Assembly: GCF_963924675.1 (NCBI RefSeq)
Contig: NC_089236.1
Coordinates: 34,743,319-34,807,318 of the forward strand
DNA: 64,000 bases
From: Phocoena phocoena
Taxonomy: Eukaryota > Chordata > Mammalia > Artiodactyla > Phocoenidae
Direction of reading: 5' to 3'
In this document: piece by piece, positions 48,130-60,785 of the stretch
Numbering within the stretch: position 1 is the stretch's first letter
Layout: the number at the start of each line of letters is the position of its first letter
Program-made: the position numbers and the translations under genes
The notes under the pieces: model-generated
Told to the model about the DNA's origin: nothing
Databases searched by the model: none
What the model saw: the letters and a program-made list of their open reading frames with translations, nothing else

Positions 48130-48265
48130 TTGTCATGGGTCAGGACTGGAAGTGTTGTCATCATCTCTACTCATGTTCCTGTGGCCAGAATTAAGAGTCT
48201 CAGTCACACATAACTGGGAAGAGCTGATACAAGTACTGTAGTTGGGTGCTTTGGATTAAGGGAAA
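48130..48265 (+). repeat. ancient interspersed repeat, family not named
   Basis: CCTGTGGCCAGAATTAAGAG and TCAGTCACACATAACTGGGAA, followed by a GTACTGTAGTTGGGTGC word, resemble the same unnamed old repeat as 19925-20110. Low certainty. Confidence 0.25.
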
Positions 48266-48384
48266 ATGGATTTCATGAAAAACTAGCTTGTCCCTACCAC
48301 AATGTTCTTGATACACATTTAACTTAATATGAGATGCATCAATTTACACATACAAATTTGTTCTGTTGGAAAAGAAAAATAGAC

Positions 48385-48490
48385 TGTTAATTTGAAGGTT
48401 AGGTCTCTGGCTTTTCTTGGCTGTGAATTAGCTTAATCTCTCTAGATCTTTATCTTCCCATCTGCAAAATATATTTCTTAGGCCAATAAA
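48385..48490 (+). repeat. MIR SINE, diverged
   Basis: GTGAATTAGCTTAATCTCTC, AGATCTTTATCTTCCCATC and TGCAAAATATATTTCTTAGG follow the MIR core order. Confidence 0.5.
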
Positions 48491-49239
48491 TTGATTCCCC
48501 ATTGCCTGAGTCCCAGCTTTATTTGAGAATCTGTGACAATTTCTTAAAAATTTAAGTGTATGTGTACACATATACCATGTTACACGTGATCTCATGTGTA
48601 GAAACCCTATAACACAAACCTAGTGTTTGTAAATATAATAAATTCAAGTTATTTTAAGAAATGACTTCCCAGATTTTGCATAAGAATTATCTTTGTTTGC
48701 TTTTTATTAATACATTTGGTGAGAAAGGAGAAAGTATCTGCAAACTTTGATGTATATATTAATGCTCTTATTAGTGGGTGGAATGAAGTTTGAGGAAGAA
48801 GGAAAGCATTACTGGCTGGTCAACCTTTTGTTACTTTAATAATAACTCATTACAATGGCAGTATTAGTTCATGCTCATGTGAGCTTGATATTTCTAATTC
48901 TGTCCCTTAAGAGTTATTTTACAAAATAGGGTAGACAGGAGGAAAAGATAGATTGATCAGGTTCTTTAAAAATCTCATAGATTTTGGAAATTGGGAACGT
49001 TGCCTTGATTGAAAAGAAACTTTTCATTTTATGCATTGAATGGGGAACAGAGAAAATATTTCTTTACCCTTACTCTGCTTTCTCTGTGTTGCTCATATAT
49101 CACAGACCATAACATGGCACGAGAAAATTGATTCCACTGGGTATAAGTATTAAGGATGAAAACAATTCCATTAATTTCATCCATTAGTCTTTTTCTGTCC
49201 TAACATTTCGATTAATTGGAACAATGTCAGCTATCTTTG
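48491..49239. other. unique DNA, no gene seen
   Basis: No gene or named repeat recognised. Confidence 0.5.
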
Positions 49240-49320
49240 TGGTGATAAATAAAGGGGTATTATAGAACTAAGGTGTTTTGGGATCAGTCACACTCAAATT
49301 ACAAGATGAAAAAGGTAAGT
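49240..49320 (+). promoter_or_regulatory. promoter plus first-exon-like signal (weak candidate)
   Basis: A TATA-like GATAAATAAAGG (49244-49255) is followed 50 bp later by ATG AAA AAG (49306-49314) that runs directly into GTAAGT (49315-49320), a perfect splice donor. This is the layout of a short first exon ending in phase 0 after Met-Lys-Lys. No continuing exon could be identified downstream, and such combinations also arise by chance in AT-rich DNA. Confidence 0.15.
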
Positions 49321-52300
49321 AAAACTTAAAGGCTTTTAAAATATCAGTTATCACTAAAATTTATGGTTAACCCATAATTTCTACTTGTGGTTATGCCAAT
49401 GTCATGGACATTCTTAATTTTTTCAGTCAACAACATGTTTATATAACTGTGTATTGCACAGTACATACATTGTTGACACACAAACACAACTTGTGATTCC
49501 CCATACCCCTGCCCAGCGGGGTTGATTGTTTGTGAGTTATAGAAAAGTGAGACCATAATGGACATAGTGAGTTGCCACAGAGAAATTCCATTACTCCTCC
49601 CCAATTCATTGTTTCCCAAACAATCTTATTTCCTTTTATTTCTAGAATGCATATCTTTTGTGTTAAACCAAAGAAAAATAAAGGATACACTTCTAATTTA
49701 AAAAATACCTTGAAAGCTAAAGGTACAGACAATAGTTTCGAAGGATATGTCATTTCAAGTTACAAATACAATCCAACACCCTGATCCAAATATAAATATA
49801 TGTGATCAATTAGAATGAGTATTCCAACTTGTCCAGATTACATAAAGATTACCCAGCTGGTAGGAGATTTTGAGAAGGAAGAAATGGATGAGGGACTGAG
49901 GAATTATATATGGAATAATTTTGGATGTGATCCTTTAAAAGTTGTAGTTCCACAAAGCTTGGAGGCCTAAGAAAGCAGAATGGACAAATACTAATTAACA
50001 TGGACACATCTATAACGTAAGGGTGCCTGAGTTTAGTCATAACTGTGGAAAGAAAAAAAGAAAAGGGGACATTATGAAGTGACTTGTTCAGTAGTGAAAT
50101 TGGCTAAGTATATCCTGATTTTCCAAGGATTGCATTTTTCTACCACAGATGGAATATATTCTGAATAGAGATTAATATAGATTTTGGAAAAATAAAATTA
50201 CAGTTTTGCACATATGCATGGCTTAAAAATGTATTCACTTGATTTGTTTTGTGCTATATCCTTTAAAAGTAGTTTCATTTTCTGTCTCAATATTTCTCAT
50301 TAAGCAGGTAAATTGTATCCATAATAAATAAGAGGAAACTAAATGTTATTGAGGCTGTGGGAATAGCACAATATATCCAGTAAGTGGAAGAGACTAAACT
50401 CAGTTTCAAGTTTCCTGATGACTGCTCCAGACTGTCAAGCATATGCTAGTACTCTATTCACTTACTAGTACAAGCTGTTGTGAATAAAACCAAACCACTT
50501 CTTCTATGCAATTAACACTACTGATGGCAGAGCACTAGGTAGTTTTCAAAGCACTGCTCTGGGTAGTTCTTTGATAATCATATTGGGCCATGAGGTAACA
50601 TTGGTGATGAAAACCATTACCAAAGAGAATATATCAGAAATATAATGTTTCCTGATGTCCCCACTGTGCTTTCTTGGACTACTTCTCCAGAAAATTCTAT
50701 GATATTTATACCACTGTTATTTTGAGTTTTCCTGTTATATAAAAATGAAATAAATCCTACTTTATACACCCTGTAAAAGTTAAACTGTACAATGAATAAA
50801 AATAAACATAAATGAATAATAATAAATAATGAAAATGCTTTAAAATAAAATTTTTCTATGAATAACAGAAATAAAGATCAGATCCCAAGACAGTATGAGA
50901 CTTGACAATAATTAGACAATAAAGAAATAAAATAGATCAAATAGAAGTAGAGGAAGGACACAGAGGGGAAGAAGGAAAAGAAGGAGTCTGAAATGGAATA
51001 AGAAAATTGAACAGGGACACAAAATTGGCAGTCTGTCTTCAGGGAAATAAAAAGTTCTGACATAAAACTCAACTGTACTGATGCTTATGAAATATATCTT
51101 TCAACGATGAAAATTTTTAAATGAAGCAATCAGAGCCTGATGCCATCTAATATATGGACCATGAAAAATCACTTTCCTTATTGTAATTTTCATGCTTGCG
51201 ATAAAAACTTCTGACTGTGATTTGGTTTGCCAAACTGATTTTTTAGTCACACAAGCAAGTATGTTGGCTTGTGTGACATTGTTCACTGTAAATTGGTACA
51301 TTATCTCCTTACATATAGTTTAAATTTTTAAGTTTAGTTAGTGTGAGTCAGCCTGATTAAATACAGTGAAATGTGGAACACAGATAACAATGTGTTTTTT
51401 CTGACCTGACAGTTTCTTTTTCTTTTCTGCATCTTTCCCACAAGATAGGAATGATTAAAGTGGTAATGCTTATAAAAGAACATGATACAAGTACTTTCCT
51501 ATAAAAGACACCCACACAAGTTCTCTCAGCTCATGCCAGTACTTAATGCCTGCAAGATCATGGATGAAGCACTCCAGCTTGCTGATTTCCTATTTCCTCA
51601 TAAGTATCAAAGAAATTATAACATTGCTCAGTCTTGTGCAGAGAAAAGCTGTGTGATGGTTGTATTTTGTAAAATGTTACACAGATGTTAGTGTTTTTTC
51701 CACATGAGTATAGAATATGTTCATATATTCACTTTACTTTTATATAATAACAATAAAGCAATAAGACAATGGAGGAATTTCTGAACTGAATGCTTATCAA
51801 ATTGTTTCATCTATTAGAATATTATGGAGTGTTCGTTAATATTCTCTAATAATACTATACATTACATTGTATGTCAGGCTCTAACAAGTCCTACAAAAGT
51901 CAACTCAGAGTCAGTCTGGTCAAAATTAGACAATTTCCTATGAACCATCAGTAAATACAAACTCTAGTTACAACAACCTTGCTTATAATTTGGGGGACAA
52001 TTTTAGATTTTTTGGTTTCCCTGTATCTAGTTTTCATATTCTGGCATCAGGCAGTTAAATTTTAATGATATCTGCCCTCCTTAAACATCACTCTTCTCTT
52101 TCACTGGCTTTGATGAGGAACACTGTTCTTGGAAGCTGAAGTTCATTTATCATGTTACAGTCTTGAAAGATCATGTATATTTTCACAACATTAGGTTTGA
52201 TATCTAGGATGCACATAATCAAGAAGAATGCTGTTCTCATAATTAGAGCTTCTAACCTCTGATTCAATGAGCTGACATAATCATCTTTATAAAACATCAT

Positions 52301-52387
52301 TCACACATATATTGGGGATATAGCACAATTTGATTAATCACTATGTTTAAAGATAAATCTCAGAAGTAAAATTCAGAAAGTCTGTCA
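49321..52387. other. unique AT-rich DNA, no gene seen
   Basis: About 3 kb without a recognisable gene. A weak MIR-like patch may lie at 50330-50470. The frames at 49344-49784 and 51101-51301 have no family similarity. Confidence 0.5.
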
Positions 52388-52483
52388 ATATAGTATAACC
52401 ACTATAAGGTTATACTATATAATTTCTAGTGGTTATACTATATACTTATAGCAATAACTATTGCTCTGTACTTATAGCAATAA
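52388..52483. repeat. hairpin and direct-repeat cluster
   Basis: A 16-bp arm ATATAGTATAACCACT (52388-52403) pairs perfectly with 52428-52443. Its first 13 bases also pair with GGTTATACTATAT at 52408-52420, giving an alternative stem with a 7-nt loop. Next to it a 15-bp direct repeat TACTTATAGCAATAA occurs at 52443-52457 and 52469-52483. Confidence 0.92.
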
Positions 52484-52924
52484 GGCCCACCATACCTACT
52501 TCCACTTATATATTTATGGGTAATATGTTAAATATAACTGGGTGTGTCATTTGATATTACATTGATAGAATTCTATTTCCAAAGCCAACTTAAAGTTATG
52601 AAACTTTCCATATTTCACAGTAGACTTCACTTCTCTTTCTGCTATCATCTCTTTAAAAATCCAGATATATCATGTAGACTGAACTGTTACAGGGTCAATT
52701 CATTAGTCGTTGACCCAGTAAATTTTTTAAAAACATTTTGTCTTTATGTCTCTACAATGTCAGTATAATAGTAAAAGATAGTTGTAATCTCTGAAAAATA
52801 CATTTCCTTAACTACTTTGATAATTATGTTCATCTAGACATTTCATAAATATTTAAATACATCTCTGCTCTTTAGAAAAGAATTATAATAAGTAACATGA
52901 AAATGTCAAAACTTTTACTAATTA

Positions 52925-53030
52925 TAAATGTAGATATGCTCCAGTATAAACTCTGTGAGAGCATCTGACCAATATTGTATTCTCGGCATTCTCACAATGA
53001 ATGAGATGATGGATGAATGGATAAATGTAT
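52925..53030 (+). mobile_element. possible L2 3'-end fragment
   Basis: CTCTGTGAGAGCATCTGACC, then TTCTCACAATGAATGAGATG and ATGGATGAATGGATAAATG recall the sense L2 terminus with its GAATGAAT tail. Diverged. Confidence 0.35.
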
Positions 53031-53156
53031 CACCCAAAAGCTCTGTGCATCTGACTAGATGAACTTTGGAAAATGAAATAAGAAAATTTTAGTTTATAGT
53101 TCTTCAAATCATCATAAAACACATTTCTAAATATTTTTTTAATAATTAGTTTTTAG

Positions 53157-53184
53157 TGATAGTAGTAGCAGTAGTAGTAGTTGT
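53157..53184. repeat. (TAG)n trinucleotide repeat, imperfect
   Basis: About eight TAG-type units with one CAG and one TTG variant. Confidence 0.85.
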
Positions 53185-53204
53185 AATACCCATTGCTTGT
53201 AGAG

Positions 53205-53390
53205 CAATTATTGTGAACCATGCATTCTTCTAAGTACCTTCATATACGAATTCATTTAGTATCCACACTATCAACATTCCAGTTTTTCAATTGAAGAGAA
53301 TCAGGTATAGGCAAGTAAATTATTGTAGCTAAATTCACAGAAGTAAATGATTATGAAGCCATTATATACAATCTATGCTCTTAATCCTAA
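53205..53390 (-). repeat. MIR SINE
   Basis: Antisense MIR order: GTGAACCATGCATTCTTCTAAG, AATTCATTTAGTATCCACAC, AATTGAAGAGAATCAGGTAT and a terminal CTATGCTCTTAATCC. Confidence 0.75.
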
Positions 53391-56300
53391 CATTATATTA
53401 CTTCTTAAAAATCAAGTGTGGCAGTAGTTATAAATCTGATTTCTGGATACCTACCCAACAATAAGTCAGAATATGCATATTTAGTACTTTTACTTGTTAT
53501 TATCCAAGGATTTTGGTAAACACTGATTTACAATAACTCTTCAGTGTAAGGAATGGATAATACCTTTTTCCATATTTATGAAGCAGATTTTTAAAATTAT
53601 TTCTACTAATACTATAGATCCACAATATACTTATTGTAGCAAACTAGCAAGGTTGTTAGATATTGTGGCTTTTAATTCATACTATATCATCACTTTAAAG
53701 TTTAAACTTGATAGTGAGACTGAAACGTATATGTTGGAAGGGTCTATATTTCATTATTTCAGTAAAAATGTTGTTTAAATGTAATATTAAATACAAAAAC
53801 ATCAAATATAAATATGTGTGGTTTTTGCAAGTATATTTTATATTTTAATTTCTCCAGAAAAATATTTAAAATGCATAGCACACCCAGATTCCAATGTGCT
53901 ACAATATTGCTACTTCATTCCTTTAAGTTAAGGCAATGTTTTGAAAATGTGATCCTCAACACATAACCAGTTGTTCTATAGGTCCTTTGTTGGTCCCAGA
54001 GAAAGAAGTAATGAAAGGATTATTCTCACAAACATTTCACAAATTTGATATGTAAGATTGCCAAAGTAATTGCCAAAAAGCTTCTTAGTCACCGACAAAG
54101 TTAATAACATGTAATACGTTTGAGAAAAAAGTGAGGTTCTGGAAAAATAACTTTACCAAATCACATGCTTGAGTCTTCAAAGCAATGACATATTATGCAA
54201 AAGCAATTACTACCAGAAGTCTGGGCTCTCTGATATTTTGGCTTACAGTGAAAACAAACACACCAGTATGGAGATAATATGCCACCACTGGCAAATGTGC
54301 TTTGACATAAGAAGGAAAAGTGTTGAATGACTTTTTGTTCCATTCATCATTAAGAATGTTTGCTACAGGGACAGGGATATTTTCTTTAATTCCTGTTAAT
54401 TCTTGATCAGTGTTGATAGAACCACTATGTGTACAGCAAAACCTTAATATAGACATACTATATCTTGCATCTGAATACTAACCCCAAAACTGCATTATTG
54501 GGAAAATAATTATCAGTCAAAATATCCTTTTGATTTAGAGTCAATGTTAAAGAAAATAGTGAAAGTCACTAATCAAAATATCATGACCACTTATACTTTT
54601 TTAAATGCCTGTTTGAATAAATGGATGCCTCAAAAATTGATTTTTCAAATCTGGAATGCTCTCATGGTTAACAGGACATGTGTTTTCAAGAATGTTTAAA
54701 TTAGAGGATAAAATTATAAATATTTCTTCATGATATTGATAATATGGTAAAGAAGAAATAGTACTTAATGTGTGCTTCCTACAGCTAGTGTTTACTGTCA
54801 CATGTTCTGTATCTTGAATAGACTAGGAATCATGGCCAAAATGTAATAACTTTTAACACAGAAGTAAGACATTTAAGATATTAGAGTTAGTTAATATGAA
54901 CAAAAAGCCAATGTTTCAGTCTCTGAATGTAACTCTTCCCCTTCAACTGATGAGTTTCTTCACATATATGAAAAGACATGACAATGAGGACTTATTGAAG
55001 TCTACATCCAAACATTGAATAAAAACTTTCAAAATGTGAAGTTAGTGAAAATACGCACTTTAATTCAATTTTCCAGCATCTTCAAAGTCTCCTTATAGTT
55101 AATGATAGAAACATGCTTAAATTAGTACCTGATGCAGTGCTAATTTTAGCAGTGCTAAAAGTAGTTTTTAGTGAGAATTTTCTCCATAATTTCTGGACAT
55201 AGATTGACCCCCCAAAAGTAGAAAAGTCTAACAGAGCCACAAATGACATGCCACTTATTATTCTTGACAACATATAATTTTGAGGTAAGATTTTCTAACA
55301 TGGTAACATAATGAATAAAGATGTGATTACGGTTACTAAGCTTCAAGCAATCATCTTTTTCTGAGTATACATAACCTGGAGAATATCTGACACCATATCA
55401 TTTTTGTACTGTCCAAAAACAATTACTTATAAATGTAACATATACTCTTTAATATTTATGTTAATATTGCAAATCATTTAAACATACCTAAAATTGATTG
55501 TCTGAATGCACAGTAATGTTTGACTAACTGTTACTGAAATGTTAAAACTGTAAGAAAAATGGGTGTATCTAACCAAGAAAATTATTTGAAATGCAAATAA
55601 CATAAGATAACTTAGTGACTCGCTAAGAAATTAAATTGCTTTGCAATAAATTAAATTATTTTATATTTTCTCTTTAAGATACTGATTCAACTCTAAAGCA
55701 AGTATTATGTTATATTGAATATGAGTCATAAAGATAAATCTACATGCTGAAACTACATGTAGGGAATACAATATAATGTGGTAAGTTTCACTTAAAACAT
55801 TTGGTCTAGTGTTAGTCTTAATATTCTATTATACAGAAAAATTTCATTTATAATCACTAAATAATAGTTTCTACTGTGGTGTAATATGAGGCACAATTCA
55901 TATAATAGGAGAGTGGTGCTCAGTACCTACCTTGAGAGTCTTGCCCTGTCTCCACAATGCGTGGAGCCATATTCTTGCCTCTTTCCAATAATATACTTCC
56001 CCATATGATGAGGTACTTAGAGGCCAAAGGAAACCACAAATTCAGACCCTGCCTCCTGTTCCTGCAGGTCCCAAGCAGATAACTGGAACATAGAATTTTC
56101 CACCAAATAATCCTGAGCCTAGTTCAAGGCCTGCACATGCCTCTTCCTTGCTTCTGTCCTAAAGACCTACTATGTTGACAGTCATTGGCTAAACTCCAAC
56201 TCTTTTCTAGGGAGAGGGATAGATCTTGGATATGTGTGTGACAGCTTTTGCAGCTAAGAATAGATGGGGAATGAGAAGAGAAGAAGGAAGACAAAGAACT

Positions 56301-57153
56301 TGGAGCCAGGAAAATGGAGAACAGCAGCCAAGACCTACTAACCCACATCACCCAATTCTAGTGGAGAAAGCCAAGAAGTCTGAGAACTTGAACATTTAAA
56401 ATTGGCCTGTTAGGGCCTTAATAAGCTATATTAATAAATTTTGGAGGACAGACATTTTACAAATGATTCTTTAGCTTGATTAATAATTTTAAAATATTTT
56501 GAAATGTTGTATGTGAGCCTTTATTTATTCTCATTTATACTTTTTGCCCATAAAAATGAAGACCTCAGAGTATTCAGACTTCATACATAGTATAGCTGGT
56601 TTCCCTCAGAGGGCAAAACTGGAAGATGTCAAACCTTCATAAGGCTTAGCCTGGGAATTGATACAGCATAACTTCTGCCATATCCTATTGATTAAAGCAA
56701 GTCACAGGGCAGCACTGATTATGAGGAAGGATACACTAATCTATGAGTCATGGTTCAGTGGGGTCACCAAAACCTCTCAAAATATACTTAGACAGATTAA
56801 TTACTATATTACTAATAGATCAGAAAATTAAAGTAGTCAAATCTTAAGGCATAATAACAGTTAGGAACCTGTTACAACTTTTTAATCGTGATATAAAAAG
56901 TATCATGAATAACAAGGGAGATTTTCACCACCCTTGAGTTAAAGGCCACTGAGTAGTTGAACAAAGTTGGGTTTATTGACTTTTTTGCAATAGGAAGAAT
57001 GCATTTAATGAGAAATCATGCTGCATCTCAGTAAGAGAATATTAGGAAGGACTAGTGGTAGGATTTGGCCTTATGTAATGTGATTTTTGGAGAGGGTTTA
57101 AGTAAGATGTACTGAATGTTTTCAGGAGCCAGGGTAATTCTATGACTTGCATC
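53391..57153. other. unique DNA, no gene recognised
   Basis: Nearly 3.8 kb without a family I can name. Minus-strand frames at 54161-54456, 54601-54801 and 55082-55346 lie in one direction over 1.2 kb but show no recognisable domain. 55900-56400 is less AT-rich and may be an unnamed old repeat. 56920-57150 contains a minus-strand AATAAA and could be part of an old LTR. Confidence 0.4.
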
Positions 57154-57605
57154 TGTATTAGTTTCTTAGGACTGCTGTAAAAAAGTACAACAAACAGGGA
57201 GGCGCAAAACAACATAAATGTATTCTCTTACAGTTCTAAAGGCTACAAGTTGAAAATCAAGTTGTCAGCAAGGCCATTCACCTCTGAGACTCGAAGTAGA
57301 AACTTCCCTTGCTACTTCTTAGCTCCTGGTGGTGACTGTCAGTCCTTGCAGCTGTGTCACTCCAATCTCTGCCATCACATGGGGTTCTCCTGTGTGTCTC
57401 TGTATTTATAAGGCATTTTCCTCTTCTAATAAGGGCATTAGTCATATTGGATTAAGGGTCCAACTTACTCCAGTATGACCCCATCTTTATTTAACTAATT
57501 ATACCTGCGATGACCCCATTTACAAATAAGGTCATTTTCTGAGGTACAAGAGGATAGTACTTCAACATATTTTGGTGGGTGAGGTATGTAATTCAATATA
57601 TAACA
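57154..57605 (-). mobile_element. MaLR LTR (MLT1-like), near complete
   Basis: The plus strand runs from TGTATTAGTTTCTTAGGACT to CAATATATAACA, the complement of an LTR opening TGTTAT and closing AATACA. Internal blocks CAGTTCTAAAGGCTACAAG, TCATATTGGATTAAGGG, ATAAGGTCATTTTCTGAGG agree with MLT1. Flanks GCATC and CTATC share three of five bases. No internal genes. Confidence 0.9.
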
Positions 57606-58049
57606 CTATCCTAATAATTCTCACCTAGAAGGTGGAAGGAATGAAGTAAAGTTAAAGCTACTATGGGGAAAGAAGCAGTTTACTTATATTAGCCAGGATT
57701 CTGGGGGGAGGAGGGACAAGGATGTTTGATCATTTTTGTGGTTTGAAAAATGTTGTTTTTGTTTTTCTGTGTATAGACATAATTATAGAGTGGTCTTATT
57801 TTTTTCTTTGATCCATCACAAGTCAGAGTGACCTTGTCCTATACAAGTATTATGCTCTGCAGGAGAACACCATGGCCTAGCTGGGAGGGATAGGCTTGTT
57901 CCTAGCAACACAAAGACCTAGTTGATAGTTTCAAGCCAGTTCTTAACTGTCAGGGGTTACTTTGGTCTTTCTTGCTGATACATGACTGAAAAATATAGTA
58001 GATTAGAGAATTAGCTGTACTTACAAGCTGATTGAAAATGGCAAGCAAG
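57606..58049. other. unclassified DNA, no gene seen
   Basis: May be the other half of an older sequence into which the MLT1-like LTR inserted. No family named. Confidence 0.4.
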
Positions 58050-58420
58050 AGAAAAGGAAAATAAAATCCTACTATTTATATGAAAAATAGAAATGTAAAG
58101 GGTTAGGACTGGAGTTTGAGGCAATGAAGGTTAACAGTGAGTTCTATTTTTCAATGTTATGAGTTGGAGGGGCTTGTGGAATATTCAGATGGGAATGTGA
58201 ATAAGAAGCTAGAAATGTGATATGAAGCTCTGGAGAAGTATTAGAATATCTTAAGAATGGATGAATTCACTATAGGGGACTATGCAAGAGGAAAAGAAAG
58301 ATGAACACGAAACTTTGAAGAATATCTATAGTTAGGGTTTAGAAGAAAGAATGTGAAACAACTAAGAAAACTATCGGAGTTATTCTACACTGCTACAGGA
58401 CTTCAACAAATGGGAATATA
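58050..58420 (-). mobile_element. L2 LINE fragment, antisense
   Basis: GAGTTGGAGGGGCTTGTGGAA, ATTCAGATGGGAATGTGAAT and AAGCTAGAAATGTGATATGA are the complement of the L2 block that reads as the 'cacttggatgtc' region in sense copies at 22600. Diverged; the right boundary is uncertain. Confidence 0.45.
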
Positions 58421-60044
58421 TTTGATAAGACATAAGTATACAGATCCCTATAGCAAATGTGGGCCAGTACTATGAGACATATGAAAAGGAAATGAGGTGC
58501 ATTATTAGAAAGTTCTTTAACAAAAATTTTAAAAGAACACAAAAATTGTTACTTTTTGGTAAAGTTTCCAGGCATCAACAAGCCAGACCTTCTCTGATCC
58601 TGAGAGTCCGTGACTCTATTAAAAATGGTGAAAACTGGTGTTGAAGAAGAATAGTAAGATGGTCACTGTTGGAGAGGTTTACTGAGGCAAACTACTGAAT
58701 CTTTGAATAGATGTTCTTAGTTATTACATACATGAATTTTTTAAAAGCAAAAAAAAGGACAATCAATAAAGAGTGACAATACAAGTAATTAGGAAGACAA
58801 TCGAGCAACATCTCTGGGTTAGTGTAAAAGAATAGAATCAAAAGCACAGGTATACAAGGTACATGTGGTGCGATGAAGAGCATCTTTTTTAAGAAAAGAG
58901 TTTAGAAATAGAATGTAGAACTTTTTTTATAGATGACTTTTGTTTTGTTCTTAACAAAGCTAAAGTGAACAGAACTATGTAAGTGAAGGTGCTTTCACGT
59001 GGTAGTCAAACGGTCCTCAGAATAGGATTAAATGAAGACATCTGTTGAAAGTAAATGATTGGGAAGTGTCGAGATGTTTGAGACTTGGGGAAAAAAGCTG
59101 CTGAAATCCTGAAAATGTGGTAGGATGTAAAAGAAAACCGAATGGAGTTTAAAGTACATGGATTTCTAGGTTTTTAATCAGAATAATGCCTTTCTCTAAC
59201 TTTTAACATGCAGAAACTGACAAGGTGAATTTAGAAGTGATATAGACTTCTAATTGGCATGGATTAAGCACAAAAATCAATAGCACAAGGAGAAAATTAC
59301 TGGTAAATGTTGGTTTTATGGTGCTTAGAAAGAAAACACCGAGAGGAACTTCAACACAAGTGTGGATGTTCAAAGCACGGTTAGAGAAGTGGTTCAGTAT
59401 GTATGAGGTTCTTGGTAATATTTCATGAAATTTTAATCTGCTTGGTAGCAGTAGTCTATGCAAAGTAACCATTTTTTAAAGTAAGAGGGTTAAGTTGATA
59501 TTTATTGAAAATAGGGTTTTGTATTGATATGTAATAACATACTGAAAAAAATCTCAGATAATTAATTGCCTTACATAGAAAAGAATAATTTATATTTGAG
59601 AAAATAGTTAAAGTACTTAGTATAACATTAAATTGTTTTTCATCAGGAAGAATGTCTATTCAATTAGGAAAATAAAAAATTCTTTGTTGTAACAAGCCAA
59701 AAATCAAGTTTAGCAGCAATACCTCTATTTGCTAAGACAAAACTGAACCAATTCATTAATCGTTTTTATTCTACTTTAATAAAATAGTAACTATGTATGT
59801 TGTAAATAACTGATGAATAAAAATGTTTAGCTTTAACCTCTGGAACATTATGCATGAAAGTGAAGAAAATACATAGAAATTGTACAGAATCTCAAAGCAT
59901 ATGTCAGAAGAAAATTACCTTAATTTTTTGAAAGAAAGATGATATCATAGCTTCATGATCAATTAAGTTTGACATATATGTATTGTTCTGCTTCATGTAG
60001 TAGGTCCATAGGGTGTTTGGGATTAATCATACAAAGATTCTATT
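58421..60044. other. unique DNA, no gene seen
   Basis: No recognised gene. Some L2-like similarity may continue to about 58650. Confidence 0.45.
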
Positions 60045-60180
60045 TCTTTTATCAGCTTGCTGTGTAACCTTGGGTATTACTTAAACTTTCTGAGATTCAG
60101 TGCCTCTTTCTTTTGTATAATGGTAACAATATTTATCTCTTAAAGCTATTGAGAAGATTAAATTGTTTCATGCAATAAAT
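60045..60180 (+). repeat. MIR SINE
   Basis: Clear sense MIR: AGCTTGCTGTGTAACCTTGGG, ACTTAAACTTTCTGAGATTC, ATAATGGTAACAATATTTATC, TATTGAGAAGATTAAATTG. Confidence 0.85.
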
Positions 60181-60561
60181 ATGTGAAAATATCAAGTAAT
60201 GGTATCTTTCACATGGCAGATAGTAAAATAATATTAGCCAACTCCCTTCCTTCTCTCATTTGTCCAACACACTTAATTTTCCCCTCTTCCTGCAGAGCAA
60301 GTGTTGAACAGGAGACAGCCTGTGGAGCTACACAGTTCCCTGGTGTCATGATTGATATTGCTTTCCTTATAAAAGCAACCCTCTTGGGCACAGTGAAATG
60401 AAAATGCTGACACTCCTAGTCAATGAGGAAGGAGGCAGGAGGTTAAATGAGAATACTATTAATTTTTGCAGGTAATATCCATGTCCAAAAATTATTTTAA
60501 AATGGAAACTAATGAAATTAATTGTGATGTGAAATAAGCCTCTGAGTTTTTTGGTTGACTT
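60181..60561. other. unique DNA, no gene seen
   Basis: Frames on both strands (60183-60401 and 60209-60391) overlap each other and have no family similarity. Confidence 0.45.
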
Positions 60562-60575
60562 AAAAAGAACACTCA

Positions 60576-60773
60576 GGGGCTTCCCTGGTGGCACAGTGGT
60601 TGAGAGTCCGCCTGCCGATGCAGGGGACACGGGTTCGTGCCCCGGTCCTGTCCAGGAAGATCCCACGTGCTGCGGAGTGGCTGGGCCCATGAGCCATGGC
60701 CGCTGAGCCTGCGCGTCTGGAGCCTGTGCTCCACAACGGGAGAGGCCACAACAGTTAGAGGCCCACGTACCGC
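60576..60773 (+). repeat. CHR-type tRNA-derived SINE (cetacean form)
   Basis: Full-length copy with B-box GGGTTCGTGCCCC and GCACAGTGG A-box-like region, ending CGTACCGC. The target duplication AAAAAGAACACTCA (60562-60575) recurs as AAAAAGAACTCA (60774-60785), lacking two bases. It has a private CTGTC-type insertion after CCCCGGTC near 60645. Confidence 0.95.
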
Positions 60774-60785
60774 AAAAAGAACTCA

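Noticed and set aside
51482..51691. 69-codon frame with mixed composition
   Set aside because: No domain, no splice context and stops in the flanks; consistent with chance.
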